Shown: one piece after another, positions 34,501-42,250 of the stretch
Layout: every line of letters begins with the position of its first letter
How positions within the stretch are numbered: position 1 is the stretch's first letter
DNA from: Actinacidiphila acididurans
GTDB taxonomy: Bacteria > Actinomycetota > Actinomycetes > Streptomycetales > Streptomycetaceae
Assembly: GCF_016918855.1 (NCBI RefSeq)
Contig: NZ_JADKYB010000002.1
Coordinates: 124,001 to 188,000, forward strand
Direction of reading: 5' to 3'
Length of the DNA stretch: 64,000 nt
The notes under the pieces: generated by a model
What the model was told of the DNA's origin: nothing
Databases searched by the model: none
The model's input: only the letters and a program-made list of their open reading frames with translations
Made by a program: the position numbers and the translations under genes

Positions 34501-34781
34501 ACGAGCAGCAGAGCGCGTTGCTCGGCATCGGCACGACCCAGTGGATATCCGGGCAGCCGACCGCCGCGCTGGCCACCCTTCACGAAGCCCTGCGGCTCGC
34601 CGAGGAAATCGAAATCCCCCTCGGCATGGCACACGCCCTCGACGGAATTTCCCAGATCCTCCTCCGCACGACGGGCCCCGCCGCCGCCAAGCAGTACGCC
34701 CAGCGTGCCCTTCTCCTCTACCGCTCGCTGGGAGTGCAGGAAGACGTGGAAAGGGTGGGCCGACAGCTCGCGGAGTGCTGA
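31548..34781 (+). CDS. AfsR-like SARP regulator with STAND ATPase and TPR domains
   Basis: 1077 residues. N-terminal SARP DNA-binding domain (ELRILGPLEIW, TLADRIWAGAPPRSAVATLH, VSRLRKHL-like LSRLRKHL) followed by the bacterial transcriptional activation domain (about 95-240, GRHADLIGELRALVDEDPL). Next a STAND ATPase with Walker A GMPGVGKSTLVIHA near residue 322 and Walker B ALLVLDDAHD, then a long TPR array (about 720-1060). This is the AfsR architecture, which in Streptomyces activates secondary metabolism and is often phosphorylated by Ser/Thr kinases. The start is a GTG at 31548 (VLVELRIL); the ribosome site is weak and a GTG at 31554 is possible. It may act on the adjacent divergent operon or elsewhere. 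Confidence 0.88.
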   Translation: MLVELRILGPLEIWYQGRAWKLGTPKERGVLAALAASAGESVSVQTLADRIWAGAPPRSAVATLHSYLSRLRKHLKNTVGDQMRLERPTTRTYRLSVAPEAVDLLRFRRLRDQARTAARQGDPEQAVDLLRAAEALWRAEPLAEFSGEWFDALRERLREDLRSTRNERIRYELGLGRHADLIGELRALVDEDPLAQSTVADLMLALYRAGRHSQSLALYQSTRRHLDEELGLDPGPELSRLHQLVLAQDPALDLPVTGPGAGAGAWPPAGPWSPPAPAVRTGPRNFLPRDNRDFTGRDDELRDLLARPEPDSTALPVTVVHGMPGVGKSTLVIHAAHRLRDDYPDGVFYVDLRAHREQPPCEPGEALAALLNQAGQPVATDAAATAQSHDALAAQWRDWLSDRRALLVLDDAHDAEQVRPLLPGSATCRVFVTSRHRLAHLGGAGSVELEVMSGSEAAALFTRIVTAARVSDAAALDRVVDICGHLPLAVQITAHRFRHRDSWDQDVLIDRLTQAADVLEELDLEPGIATAFQLSYSQLGPAERFLFRRLALHPGPDLTLQAVTVLTGFGTAQARRGIEELLDTHLLEEPLAGRYRFHALVRAFAVRVSAGAEEPQAARQSAVRRLLTHYLTAADRADRLAHAERRRIEIGAGRWEPEGVPFPGGPADSPAFSPAFADAAEASAWLDVERANLLAAAHEAAVTSPEHAALFPHVLAPSFKRWGAHAAALELQSTALAALRAGHDSSALALTLVERAEFLCHEDHEEALRCAREALALFCDLADVRGQADALVEVGRAELSASRRSASLAHLDEALALYRLIGHRHGEVKTLNVQAVLLHFAGELAEARRRFGVMLEIAQSLEDLYWQATALMNTGELDLLEKNYERAQDYLERSLALARRTGDRQLLAHVHTNLGNLCRATGRTDEALAQFRTALNSYRAAHDLRSEANTLLSMGTTYRETGRHSEAMHHFTMAEELARAVANPYEQQSALLGIGTTQWISGQPTAALATLHEALRLAEEIEIPLGMAHALDGISQILLRTTGPAAAKQYAQRALLLYRSLGVQEDVERVGRQLAEC

Positions 34782-34892
34782 GTTGAGCCGCACCGGCCGG
34801 GCTGTGCGGGCCGAGCTGCGACGGGTGGTCACGTCTCCATGTAGATGCCATGGCATATAGTGCACTGGAAGCTACTTCGGAGGAGTGCACCC

Positions 34893-35888
34893 ATGAGCAA
34901 GGAACAGCGCGCCCGGATCGATGCGATGATGCGGCAGCCGCAGCCCGACGGCCCCCGGTCGATCGAGGCGCTGCGAACCGGCTTCGAGGCGCTGATGGCC
35001 GGGATGGCCGTGCCCGACGGCATCCGCACCACGCGCACCACGCTCGGCGACCGGCCCGCGCTCCATGTCGAGCCGGACAGCCGCCCGCGGGCCGGGACGA
35101 TCCTGTACTTCCACGGCGGTGGCTGGGTCGTCGGCTCCCCCGAGACCGCCCTGTCGCTGACGGCTCATCTGGTGACCAGGACCGGCTTCACGGCGTACTC
35201 GACGGACTACCGGCTCGCCCCCGAGCACCCGTTCCCGGCCGCGATCGACGACACCCTGAGTGCCTACCGCGCCCTCCTCGACAGCGGCGAGGACCCGGCG
35301 GCCATCGCCTTCGCCGGGGACTCCGCCGGCGGCGGGCTCACCGTCACCACCTGCCTCGCCGCCCGCGACGCGGGCCTCCCGCTGCCCGCCGCCATCGTGG
35401 CGTTCTCCCCGGGCCTGGACGCCACCCGCACCGGCGCCAGCATCGACACCAAGGAAGGCATCGACCCGATCTTCACCCGCGCGTCCGTCGAACACACCGG
35501 AGCGATGTATCTCGCAGGAGCGGACCCGAATCAGCCCCTGCTCAGCCCGGCCGTCCTCGCCGATCTGACCGGCTTCCCCCCGACCCTGATCCAGGTCGGC
35601 ACGAATGAGATCCTGCTCGACGACTCCACGCGGCTCGCCGCGCGTGCCAGGGCTGTCGGGGTAGACGTGATCCTTGACGTCACCGCGGACGTGCCCCACG
35701 TCTTCCAGTCCTTCGCCGGCCTCTTGGACGAGGCGGACGAGGCCCTGGACCGGGCGGCGCTCTTCCTCACCCAGCGCATCGGCTCGGGGAGGCGGTGCGC
35801 GGATCAGTGGGGTAGGCCCGGCTGGGCCGGCCGGCCGGGCCCTTCGGGTGCCGCTACTTGGCGCTCAGGGGGGCCGACCAGTGCATGA
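34893..35888 (+). CDS. HSL-family alpha/beta hydrolase (esterase)
   Basis: 331 residues. Hormone-sensitive-lipase family signature: oxyanion motif FHGGGW, and nucleophile motif FAGDSAGGG near residue 145. The Asp and His of the triad lie in the C-terminal part (the VPHVFQSFAG histidine). These are cytoplasmic esterases or lactonases acting on short acyl esters. The last 40 residues are Gly/Arg-rich and overlap a small opposite-strand gene, so the coding end may be longer than the domain needs. The ATG at 34893 has GGAGGAG upstream. A TATAGT -10-like hexamer lies at 34856-34861. Confidence 0.88.
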   Translation: MSKEQRARIDAMMRQPQPDGPRSIEALRTGFEALMAGMAVPDGIRTTRTTLGDRPALHVEPDSRPRAGTILYFHGGGWVVGSPETALSLTAHLVTRTGFTAYSTDYRLAPEHPFPAAIDDTLSAYRALLDSGEDPAAIAFAGDSAGGGLTVTTCLAARDAGLPLPAAIVAFSPGLDATRTGASIDTKEGIDPIFTRASVEHTGAMYLAGADPNQPLLSPAVLADLTGFPPTLIQVGTNEILLDDSTRLAARARAVGVDVILDVTADVPHVFQSFAGLLDEADEALDRAALFLTQRIGSGRRCADQWGRPGWAGRPGPSGAATWRSGGPTSA

Positions 35889-35985
35889 TCGGCGGCTGAG
35901 CGGCCTCGGCCTGGGTGGCGGCAACGCCGATGAGAAGGCCGACGGCAATGGCGACGGCAGCGAGGCCGGTGCGGACGTGGCGCAT
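35854..35985 (-). CDS. Small secreted peptide, 43 residues
   Basis: Encodes a 43-residue peptide starting MRHVRTGLAAVAIAVGLLIG. A basic start, a hydrophobic core and an AxA-type cleavage site (TQAEAAQ) make a signal peptide, leaving a mature peptide of about 16 residues ending in APLSAK. A CGGAG site lies 10 bases before the ATG. It lies opposite the last 35 bp of the esterase gene. I do not recognise a family; the role is unknown. A short gene like this is easily missed by annotation. Confidence 0.6.
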   Translation of the reverse strand: MRHVRTGLAAVAIAVGLLIGVAATQAEAAQPPIMHWSAPLSAK

Positions 35986-36366
35986 CGTGACAACTCCGGG
36001 GCGAACGTGAGGACTTGGTGACCTCGGCCCTGGTGATCATACACGTCCCTGGCACGCGTACCTCCGCATTCACTCCCAGCGCACGCCCCCCTCAACCTGC
36101 ACCGTTTCCCAGAGTGAGCCGTCAGGTTGCGTAGTACCTGCGAAGTTCAAGTCGGTGCCGTATCTGTTTCGGCAAACCCATCCCGCAATTTTCTGCAACA
36201 GCTTGCGCAGGCGGTATTGACGCCGCCTCCCCCCACGGCGATGGTCGTCTCGCCCACCGCACCGGCTCTGCCCGCCCGCACAAGGCGCAGCTTGCCGGTC
36301 GTCACCCGAGGCGCGCGGGTGCGCGATGTGGCGATTCGACCAAACGCCTACAGGGGGTACTCAGTC
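35986..36366. other. Upstream region of the amylase gene
   Basis: About 380 bp without a convincing gene. It contains CTGCAACAGCTTGCGCAG (about 36193-36210), a half-symmetric CTTGCG/CTGCAA element that resembles maltose-regulator sites in Streptomyces amylase promoters. No clear -35/-10 pair was found. Confidence 0.4.
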
Positions 36367-38547
36367 ATGAGCCCAGTCCTACGGCCGCGCAGCGCCGATG
36401 CGGTCGAACAGCGTCACCCCGGAACACCCCGCGGCCGAGGGAGCCGCCGCCTCCTGCCCGGAGGGCTCCTGCTCGCGTCGGCCCTCGCGGCAGGCGCCCT
36501 GCTGCCGCTGTCCTTGCAATCCGCGGCGCACGCCAGCAGCCCGAACGGTGGCGACGTGATCGCCAACCTCTTCGAGTGGAACTGGCCTTCCGTGGCCCAG
36601 GAGTGCACGGATGTGCTCGGCCCGAAGGGGTACGGCGCCGTCCAGGTCGCCCCGCCCGAGGACTCGATCCGTATCGGCGGGGCACCGCACGCCTGGTGGG
36701 ACGTGTACCAGCCGGTCGGCTACGACCTCAACAGCCGTATGGGCACCGAGGCCCAGTTCAAGGACATGGTGACCGCCTGTCACACGGCAGGGGTCAAGGT
36801 CTACTCCGACGTGGTGCTCAACCACATGGCCGGCGCGGACCAGTCGAGCACCGACTCGTACGGCGGGGACACCTTCTCCACCGGCGCGCAGTCGTACAGC
36901 CAGGTGCCGTACAGCTCCGCGGACTTCCACCAGTACCCGGCCAACTGCCCGAACTCCGGCATGGCGATCAACGACTGGAACAACCAGACCCAGGTCCAGG
37001 AGTGCGACCTCTCCAATCTCGAGGACCTGTACTCCGAGTCGGACGACGTACGGACCAAGGAAGCGGCCTACCTCAACAAGCTCATCGGCTACGGCGTCGA
37101 CGGATTCCGCGTCGACGCCGCCAAGCACATCAACCAGAACGACTTCGCGAACATCGAGTCCCGTCTGAACACCACCCTGTGGGGCCAGCGCCCGTACATC
37201 CTGCAGGAGGTCTTCCCCGGCAGCGGCGGCAACCTCGCGCCCAGCGCCTTCGAGGCCAACGGCAGCGTCATCGGCTTCGACTACGCCGACACGCTCAAGA
37301 GCCAGTTCCAGGGCAACATCGCGGGCCTGAAGACCTTCGGGTCCTCCGGCCTGGAGCCCAGCGCCAAGGAAGGTGCCATGGTCACCAACCACGACACCGA
37401 GCGCGACGGCTCGACGCTCAGCTACAAGAACGGCTCGCAGTACACGCTGGCCACCGAGTTCATGCTGGCCCGGGGCTACGGCACGCCGTCGGTGTACTCC
37501 GGCTTCGCCTTCGCGAACCGGGACGACTCACCCCCGGCCGACTCCTCCGGCTTCGTGACGCGCACCGACTGCGGCTCCGGCGCCTGGGTGTGCACCGACC
37601 GGGTACGTGGCATCGCGAACATGGTCGACTGGCACAACGCCGCCGCCGGCCAGTCCGTCGCCAACTGGTGGGACAACGGCAACAACGCCATCGCCTTCTC
37701 CCGCGGCAGCACCGCCTGGATCGCGCTCAACAACAGCGGCGCCGCCGTCACCCAGACCTTCAGCACCGGGCTGGCCGCGGGCACGTACTGCGACATCATC
37801 CACGGCGACATCAGCTCCTCCGGCACCTGCGGCGGCCCCACGGTCACCGTCGACGCCGCCGGAAAGGCCACCGTCACCGTGAACCCCGGCGACTCCGTGG
37901 CCCTCTACGCCCGCACCGCCCCCTGCACCACCGACTGCCCGACCAGCCCGCCGCCGTCGGGCACGGTCAACGAGACCTTCAACGAGACCAAGACCACCGT
38001 GCCGGGCCAGAACGTCTACCTCACCGGCTCGATTCCGGCACTGGGCAACTGGTCCACCGACGCCGCGATCGCGCTGTCCTCGGCCAGCTACCCGGTGTGG
38101 CGCGCGACCGTCGCACTGCCCGCCAACACCTCGTTCGAGTACAAGTACATCGTCAAGGACGCGGCCGGGACCGTCACGTGGGAGTCCGGCGCCAACCACA
38201 CCGCCCGTACCGGCTCCACCGACGGCACCCTCAACGACACCTGGGGCTCCACCGGCCAGGTCACCGTCACCTTCGACGAGACGAAGACCACCGTGCCGGG
38301 CCAGAACGTCTACCTCACCGGCTCGATCCCTGCCCTCGCCAACTGGTCCACCGACGCCGCGATCAAACTCTCCCCGACCGCCTACCCGACCTGGACCGCC
38401 ACGCTGAACATCCCGGCGAACACGTCCTTCGAGTACAAGTACATCCTCAAGGACGCCGCCGGGACGGTCACCTGGGAGTCCGGCAGCAACCGCACCTTCA
38501 CCATCCCCGCCTCCGGCCCGGTGACCCTCAACGACACCTGGAAATAA
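36367..38547 (+). CDS. Secreted GH13 alpha-amylase with two CBM20 domains
   Basis: 726 residues. A signal peptide with a twin-arginine-like RGSRRLLPGG start and a hydrophobic core ends near AHASS. The GH13 barrel (about 60-540) starts GDVIANLFEWNW. Its catalytic Asp is in GFRVDAAKHI, the catalytic Glu in ILQEVFPG, and the third acid in TNHDTERDG. Two C-terminal starch-binding CBM20 domains follow, each with the pattern NVYLTGSIPALGNWS or ALANWS and WESGAN or WESGSN. The second CBM20 is probably a duplication, as they differ little. It hydrolyses starch outside the cell. The ATG at 36367 has GGGGG upstream, and a terminator follows the stop. Confidence 0.95.
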   Translation: MSPVLRPRSADAVEQRHPGTPRGRGSRRLLPGGLLLASALAAGALLPLSLQSAAHASSPNGGDVIANLFEWNWPSVAQECTDVLGPKGYGAVQVAPPEDSIRIGGAPHAWWDVYQPVGYDLNSRMGTEAQFKDMVTACHTAGVKVYSDVVLNHMAGADQSSTDSYGGDTFSTGAQSYSQVPYSSADFHQYPANCPNSGMAINDWNNQTQVQECDLSNLEDLYSESDDVRTKEAAYLNKLIGYGVDGFRVDAAKHINQNDFANIESRLNTTLWGQRPYILQEVFPGSGGNLAPSAFEANGSVIGFDYADTLKSQFQGNIAGLKTFGSSGLEPSAKEGAMVTNHDTERDGSTLSYKNGSQYTLATEFMLARGYGTPSVYSGFAFANRDDSPPADSSGFVTRTDCGSGAWVCTDRVRGIANMVDWHNAAAGQSVANWWDNGNNAIAFSRGSTAWIALNNSGAAVTQTFSTGLAAGTYCDIIHGDISSSGTCGGPTVTVDAAGKATVTVNPGDSVALYARTAPCTTDCPTSPPPSGTVNETFNETKTTVPGQNVYLTGSIPALGNWSTDAAIALSSASYPVWRATVALPANTSFEYKYIVKDAAGTVTWESGANHTARTGSTDGTLNDTWGSTGQVTVTFDETKTTVPGQNVYLTGSIPALANWSTDAAIKLSPTAYPTWTATLNIPANTSFEYKYILKDAAGTVTWESGSNRTFTIPASGPVTLNDTWK

Positions 38548-38563
38548 CTCCACGCACGGCGCC

Positions 38564-38589
38564 TGCGGCGGCCCTCCTTGGCCGCCGCA
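38564..38589. terminator. Terminator after the amylase gene
   Basis: Nine to ten-bp arms (38564-38573 and 38580-38589, with one extra pair) around a CTCCTT loop, just after the amylase stop at 38545-38547. Confidence 0.7.
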
Positions 38590-38606
38590 CGGCGCGTACT
38601 TGCCCC

Positions 38607-38762
38607 TTACTCGTTGGCCGGCGCGCCGAGCCGAATGTCCCGCCACTGACGTACGTGCTCACGCTGCCAAAGCTGATCCTGACTTCGGGTGGACAGCCAC
38701 CCGCCGAGCACCACGGCGAACAACGTGACCATGGCCGTGATCCCGTTGCTGACGAGATTCAT
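38607..38762 (-). CDS. Small membrane protein, 51 residues
   Basis: 51 residues, starting MNLVSNGITAMVTLFAVVLG. One membrane helix (about 8-24) is followed by a charged tail (TRSQDQLWQREHVRQWRDI). An AAGGGG site precedes the ATG at suitable distance. The helix-plus-charged-tail layout resembles the start of the 161-residue protein at 39414-39899, so this may be a truncated relative or a genuine small protein. Function unknown. Confidence 0.5.
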   Translation of the reverse strand: MNLVSNGITAMVTLFAVVLGGWLSTRSQDQLWQREHVRQWRDIRLGAPANE

Positions 38763-38828
38763 CGACTGAAGCCCCTTACGTGGACGGACGCTTGTGCCCG
38801 ATAACGGCGCCTTGGTGATCAGGGCCTT

Positions 38829-39335
38829 TCACTGGTCGGTGGGCAATGCTCCGGCCGGGAACGGATCCTCGGAGCGAGGGGCATCGGCAAGCCGTTCGGC
38901 TGCTGACCGCGCTGCTTCCTCCCACGCGCGGAGCGTTTCGGGCCGCTTGGCCGTGACGTACTCGAAGTAATACTCGACACCGATCGCATCCGCGAACCCT
39001 CGCTCGAGTTCGGTCCGCGCAGACGTCTGGTGCCAGATCTGACACGCTGCCGCTGCGGCCGTCAATGAGCCCTCCGCGATGCGCGCCGCCACGTGGTGAA
39101 GCAGACAGCGCTCGGCGGCCTCCTCGTCGGGAACGGAAACCCTCAGCTCGTCCATCGTCTCCATGAACAGCCCGCGGACCTGGTCGGCGTCCTCACGTCG
39201 GCTACGTCCCGCCAGGTCACACAGTGCGGGCGAGTCCCAGCCGGCGACGAGCAGTTGGGCCGCTGCCATCGGCACGTCTTCGACGGCCAGCACACCGACG
39301 ACGTACCGCCAGGCAAGGGTGAACGGATGCTCCAT
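38829..39335 (-). CDS. Unknown 168-residue soluble protein
   Basis: I do not recognise a named domain. 168 residues, alpha-helical by composition, starting MEHPFTLAWRYVVGVLAVED. It contains ERCLLHHVAARIAEGSLTAA and ends with an acidic Pro-rich tail. The start at 39335 is chosen because upstream residues look unrelated, though its ribosome site is weak. No signal peptide. It lies among small unknown genes beside a tRNA gene. Confidence 0.6.
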   Translation of the reverse strand: MEHPFTLAWRYVVGVLAVEDVPMAAAQLLVAGWDSPALCDLAGRSRREDADQVRGLFMETMDELRVSVPDEEAAERCLLHHVAARIAEGSLTAAAAACQIWHQTSARTELERGFADAIGVEYYFEYVTAKRPETLRAWEEAARSAAERLADAPRSEDPFPAGALPTDQ

Positions 39336-39413
39336 GCCCGCATCTTGCCGATACCGCCCATGCACGGCCACCCATTTGACCGAGAGCCTCGGCAATTCCG
39401 GAGCTCGCGTATG

Positions 39414-39899
39414 TTAGTGGATCTCTGATGCTGCCAGTCTCACGAATTGCTGGAGCGCTTCCCGGGCCTGTTCGCCGCGCGCGCTCAATTCCGTCTTGTC
39501 GGCAGCTTTGTGAACCCCGGATGTGAGGTCGTAGGCATGATGTGCCGCCTCCACCAGCGTCGGGCCGCTCGCTATGAGTTCCACCCTGAACAGCGCGTGC
39601 AGGGCAACGCCCCGCAGGCGGTACGCCTCGACCCGGGCTTCGAATGCGGCCTGGCCGGCCGGATCCTCATGCTTGCGATGCCAGCGGTCGTGCTGGCCTC
39701 TTCGGAACTCGGTCACCGCGCCCGCGAAGTCGCTGTACACGGCCATCCGTTCCGAGCGGAGTTGCTGCTGGGCGGCGAACTGGCGCGAGCTCCGCGTTTC
39801 ACTCCGCTGGAACAGATACGTCAGGGTGGCGCCCAAGAGCGTGCCGAGCACTGCGATCAAGGTCGAGAGGGTACCGTCCACGGCAGCCAAGCACACCAC
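39414..39899 (-). CDS. Unknown membrane-anchored protein, 161 residues
   Basis: 161 residues. An N-terminal membrane helix (STLIAVLGTLLGATLTYLFQ) is followed by a helical, Arg/Gln-rich segment (RQFAAQQQLRSERMAVYSDF) and a helical C-terminus. This is a common layout of small actinobacterial membrane proteins of unknown role. A GTG start at 39899 is used; a GTG at 39881 that begins VDGTLSTL is possible. It belongs to the same run of small minus-strand genes as its neighbours. Confidence 0.6.
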   Translation of the reverse strand: MVCLAAVDGTLSTLIAVLGTLLGATLTYLFQRSETRSSRQFAAQQQLRSERMAVYSDFAGAVTEFRRGQHDRWHRKHEDPAGQAAFEARVEAYRLRGVALHALFRVELIASGPTLVEAAHHAYDLTSGVHKAADKTELSARGEQAREALQQFVRLAASEIH

Positions 39900-40050
39900 A
39901 GGACCGGCCCATGGGGGTATCCCGCTGAGTGGTGCCTATACAGGGGTGCGGCCACTCCGGCCTGGGCGAAAGCCCACCAAGGTCATTACGCCATTACTAC
40001 GCGATCACCGGCTGACGCCTGCCTTCGCCCACATCCGCCTGCACACATGC

Positions 40051-40092
40051 AAAGACCCCGCACTCAGCGTCCTGGCTGGTGGCGGGGTCTTT
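40051..40092 (-). terminator. tRNA-Arg terminator
   Basis: Perfect 11-bp arms AAAGACCCCGC (40051-40061) and GCGGGGTCTTT (40082-40092), ending in T-runs in both directions. It lies 17 bp past the 3' end of the tRNA gene. Confidence 0.9.
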
Positions 40093-40109
40093 CGGCACCT
40101 TCTGCGAGG

Positions 40110-40181
40110 TGCCCCCGGCAGGATTCGAACCTGCGCACACGGCTCCGGAGGCCGTTGCTCTATCCCCTGAGCTACGGGGGC
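40110..40181 (-). tRNA. tRNA-Arg (anticodon CCG)
   Basis: 72 nt fold into a standard cloverleaf. Acceptor stem GCCCCCG/CGGGGGC, a D-arm AGCTCAGGGGATAGAGC, anticodon stem ACGGC/GCCGT with loop CTCCGGA (anticodon CCG, reading CGG codons), and a T-arm with GGTTCGAATCC. CCA is not encoded, as is usual in Streptomyces. Its terminator follows. It is directly next to a response regulator and an ArgS-like protein gene. Confidence 0.95.
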
Positions 40182-40333
40182 GGGGCTGTTGCCCCTGGTG
40201 GGGGCGACGGGAAGAACACTATCAGGTTGCGGGGGGTGGACGCGTACAGGGTTTTCCGGGGTAGCCCCGCGCGGCGGGCGCGGAACGGGGGAGGTCGCGG
40301 CCCGGCCCGGACGGGGGCGCCGGGGTCCGCGAA

Positions 40334-40503
40334 GGGCACCCCACCCGACCCGCGCTAGCCCCGAGGAGGGCACCCCACCCGACCCGCGCAAGCCCCCCGC
40401 ACGGGCACCCCACCCGACCCGCGCAAGCCCCGAGAAGGGCACCCTCCAGAGCCGCGCAAGCCCCCGCAAGGGCACCCCGACCCCCGCAGCCCCCGGAGGG
40501 AAG
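40334..40503. repeat. 33-35-bp tandem repeats upstream of the response regulator
   Basis: Five units start at 40334, 40368, 40403, 40437 and 40470, a partial sixth at 40498. The core is GGGCACCCCACCCGACCCGC. The array lies in a 427-bp gap between the tRNA gene and the response regulator. The last units diverge most. No gene is convincing in the gap. Confidence 0.75.
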
Positions 40504-40595
40504 CGCACGCCACCCCCGCCGGCCCGCCGCAGGCGGGGATCACTCGCGGGTAGGGAGAAATGGGCAAAACGCGGACGCATTGAGAAGGGCGCGCC

Positions 40596-40601
40596 TAGGC
40601 T
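40596..40601 (+). promoter_or_regulatory. -10 element of a leaderless response-regulator mRNA
   Basis: TAGGCT, 7 bases upstream of the GTG at 40609, with no ribosome site between. This spacing puts transcription start at or near the start codon. No strong -35 was seen. Confidence 0.45.
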
Positions 40602-40608
40602 TTTGGGT

Positions 40609-41061
40609 GTGGCGGGCGCGTCCGGCCGGGTGCTGGTTGTTGACGACAACAAAGTGATCCGGCAACTGATCAGGGTCAACCTGGAGCTGGAGGGCTTCGA
40701 GGTCGTGACCGCGGCCGACGGTGCCGAGTGCCTGGAGATCGTGCACCGCGTGATGCCCGACGTCATCACCCTCGACATCGTCATGCCCCGCCTCGACGGC
40801 GTCCGCACCGCCGCCCGCCTCCGGGCCGACCCCCGCACCCGCCAGGTCGCCATCGTCATGGTCAGCGCCGGCTCCGCCCCCGACGGCATCGGCGCCCCCG
40901 GCGGCCCCGACGCCTACGTCGCCAAGCCCTTCGAACCCGCCGACCTCGTCGCCACCGTCCGCGCGCTCCTCTGCACCCCCATCGCGCCCCCCGACGACGA
41001 CAGCGACGACAACGATGGCAAGGACGCCGGCGCCCTCGGCGAAACCGCTGCCACCCCCTGA
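40609..41061 (+). CDS. Single-domain response regulator
   Basis: 150 residues. A CheY-like receiver: acidic pocket VDDN near residue 14, phosphoacceptor Asp in TLDIVMPRLDG near residue 58, and the conserved Lys in YVAKPFEPADL. It ends in an Asp-rich tail, with no DNA-binding domain. The GTG at 40609 is chosen as the receiver begins there. No histidine kinase lies nearby. In Streptomyces this gene commonly sits by the lysA-hom-thr-rho region, from memory. Its mRNA may be leaderless. Confidence 0.85.
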   Translation: MAGASGRVLVVDDNKVIRQLIRVNLELEGFEVVTAADGAECLEIVHRVMPDVITLDIVMPRLDGVRTAARLRADPRTRQVAIVMVSAGSAPDGIGAPGGPDAYVAKPFEPADLVATVRALLCTPIAPPDDDSDDNDGKDAGALGETAATP

Positions 41062-41100
41062 GCCCCGAAACCCACTGCACACCCCACCCCTCTGCTCGCC

Positions 41101-41106
41101 TACGCT
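41101..41106 (+). promoter_or_regulatory. -10 element of a leaderless mRNA
   Basis: TACGCT, 6 bases upstream of the GTG at 41113, with no ribosome site between. It mirrors the response-regulator arrangement (CCTANGCTTTnGGG before the start codon). Confidence 0.45.
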
Positions 41107-41112
41107 TTGGGC

Positions 41113-42126
41113 GTGACCCCCGCCGAGCTCTCCCGCGCCGTCATGACGGCGGTACGCCGTGCCGTCGCGGCCGACGAGCTGCCCCCGGTCGACGTGCCCG
41201 AGCGGGTCGTCGTCCAGCGGCCGCCCCGGCCCGGCTGCGGGGACTACGCCACCAACGTGGCCCTCCAGCTCGCCGGGCCCGCGGGCCGCACCCCCCACGA
41301 GGTCGCCGAGGTCATCGCCCGCCGCCTGCGCAAGGAGCCGGGCATCGCCCAGGTCGAGGTCGCCGACCCCGGCTTCCTCAACATCACCCTCGACGCCCAG
41401 GCCTACGGCGACGTCGTACGCCAGGTACGCACCCAGGGCGCGCGGTACGGCCACGGTGACGGCCTGTCCGACGAGGCCGTCACCGTACGCGCCGCCCCCG
41501 ACGACCCCCGCGGCCGCGTCGTCGCCGAGGTCGTCAACCGGCTCGCCCGCGCCACCGGCGCCCCCCCGGCCGACCCGCCCGAGCCCCTCCTGCTCGCCCC
41601 GGCCCACCCCGGCGAGCCCCCCACCGACCTCGGCCCCGACGAAATCCGCTGGGCCCTGCTGCGCCCGCCCGCCGAGGACACCCCCCGACTCGACCCGGCG
41701 CTGCTCACCCAGCACGAGACCAACCCCCTCTTCCGGGTCCGGTACGCCCACGCCCGCGCCCAGGCCGTGCTGCGCAACGCCCATGACCTGGGCGTCGACG
41801 TCGATGCGCCGGCCCCGTACGGACAGGGCGACGGCGAGGGCGCCTACCACCACCCCGCCGAGACCGAACTGCTCGGCCTGATCGCCGACTTCCCGCGGGT
41901 CGTCGAGACCGCCGCCCGCCGCCGCGCCCCCGACCGGGTCGCCCGGCACCTCGAGCGGCTGGCCGACGCCTACTTCCGGTTCCACGACGAGTGCCCCGCC
42001 CTCCCCAAGGGCGACGAGAAACCCTCGGCCCTGCACGCCGCCCGCGCCCGCCTCACCGACGCGACGGGCATCGTCCTCGCCACCGGCCTCCACCTGCTCG
42101 GCATCACGGCCCCCGACCACCTGTGA
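41113..42126 (+). CDS. nrtL: ArgS-like protein without catalytic domain (NrtL family)
   Basis: 337 residues. The first ~100 residues match the N-terminal extra domain of arginyl-tRNA synthetase ([25 protein letters not shown]). The last ~130 match the DALR anticodon-binding domain ([46 protein letters not shown]). The catalytic Rossmann fold with HIGH and KMSKS is missing; a short stretch ([19 protein letters not shown]) joins the ends. It cannot charge tRNA but may bind tRNA-Arg, and a tRNA-Arg(CCG) gene lies 900 bp away. I recall such proteins being labelled NrtL in some genomes. The GTG at 41113 is used. Confidence 0.8.
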   Translation: MTPAELSRAVMTAVRRAVAADELPPVDVPERVVVQRPPRPGCGDYATNVALQLAGPAGRTPHEVAEVIARRLRKEPGIAQVEVADPGFLNITLDAQAYGDVVRQVRTQGARYGHGDGLSDEAVTVRAAPDDPRGRVVAEVVNRLARATGAPPADPPEPLLLAPAHPGEPPTDLGPDEIRWALLRPPAEDTPRLDPALLTQHETNPLFRVRYAHARAQAVLRNAHDLGVDVDAPAPYGQGDGEGAYHHPAETELLGLIADFPRVVETAARRRAPDRVARHLERLADAYFRFHDECPALPKGDEKPSALHAARARLTDATGIVLATGLHLLGITAPDHL

Positions 42127-42250
42127 CCCGGACCGGCACCGCCCGCACCGCCGTACGAGAACCCGTACGGGCAGCCGTACGACGACCCGCACCCCCCGGC
42201 CGTACGAGAACGAGAACCAGCACCCGCCCGCACGAAGGAAAGCCCCAGAA

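Noticed and set aside
26968..34781. Antiphage defence island around the two STAND proteins
   Set aside because: No nuclease, TIR, SIR2 or other effector and no restriction or abortive-infection genes are present. AfsR-like proteins are normal Streptomyces regulators.
35860..35888. A frame error at the 3' end of the HSL esterase gene
   Set aside because: The tail beyond the catalytic domain is unusual, but there is no homology evidence that a frameshift created it.
39900..40181. tRNA-Arg as an integration site of a mobile element
   Set aside because: No integrase, no duplicated tRNA 3' end and no transfer genes were seen in the window.
40334..40503. CRISPR array
   Set aside because: Units are contiguous with no unique spacers, and no cas genes are present.
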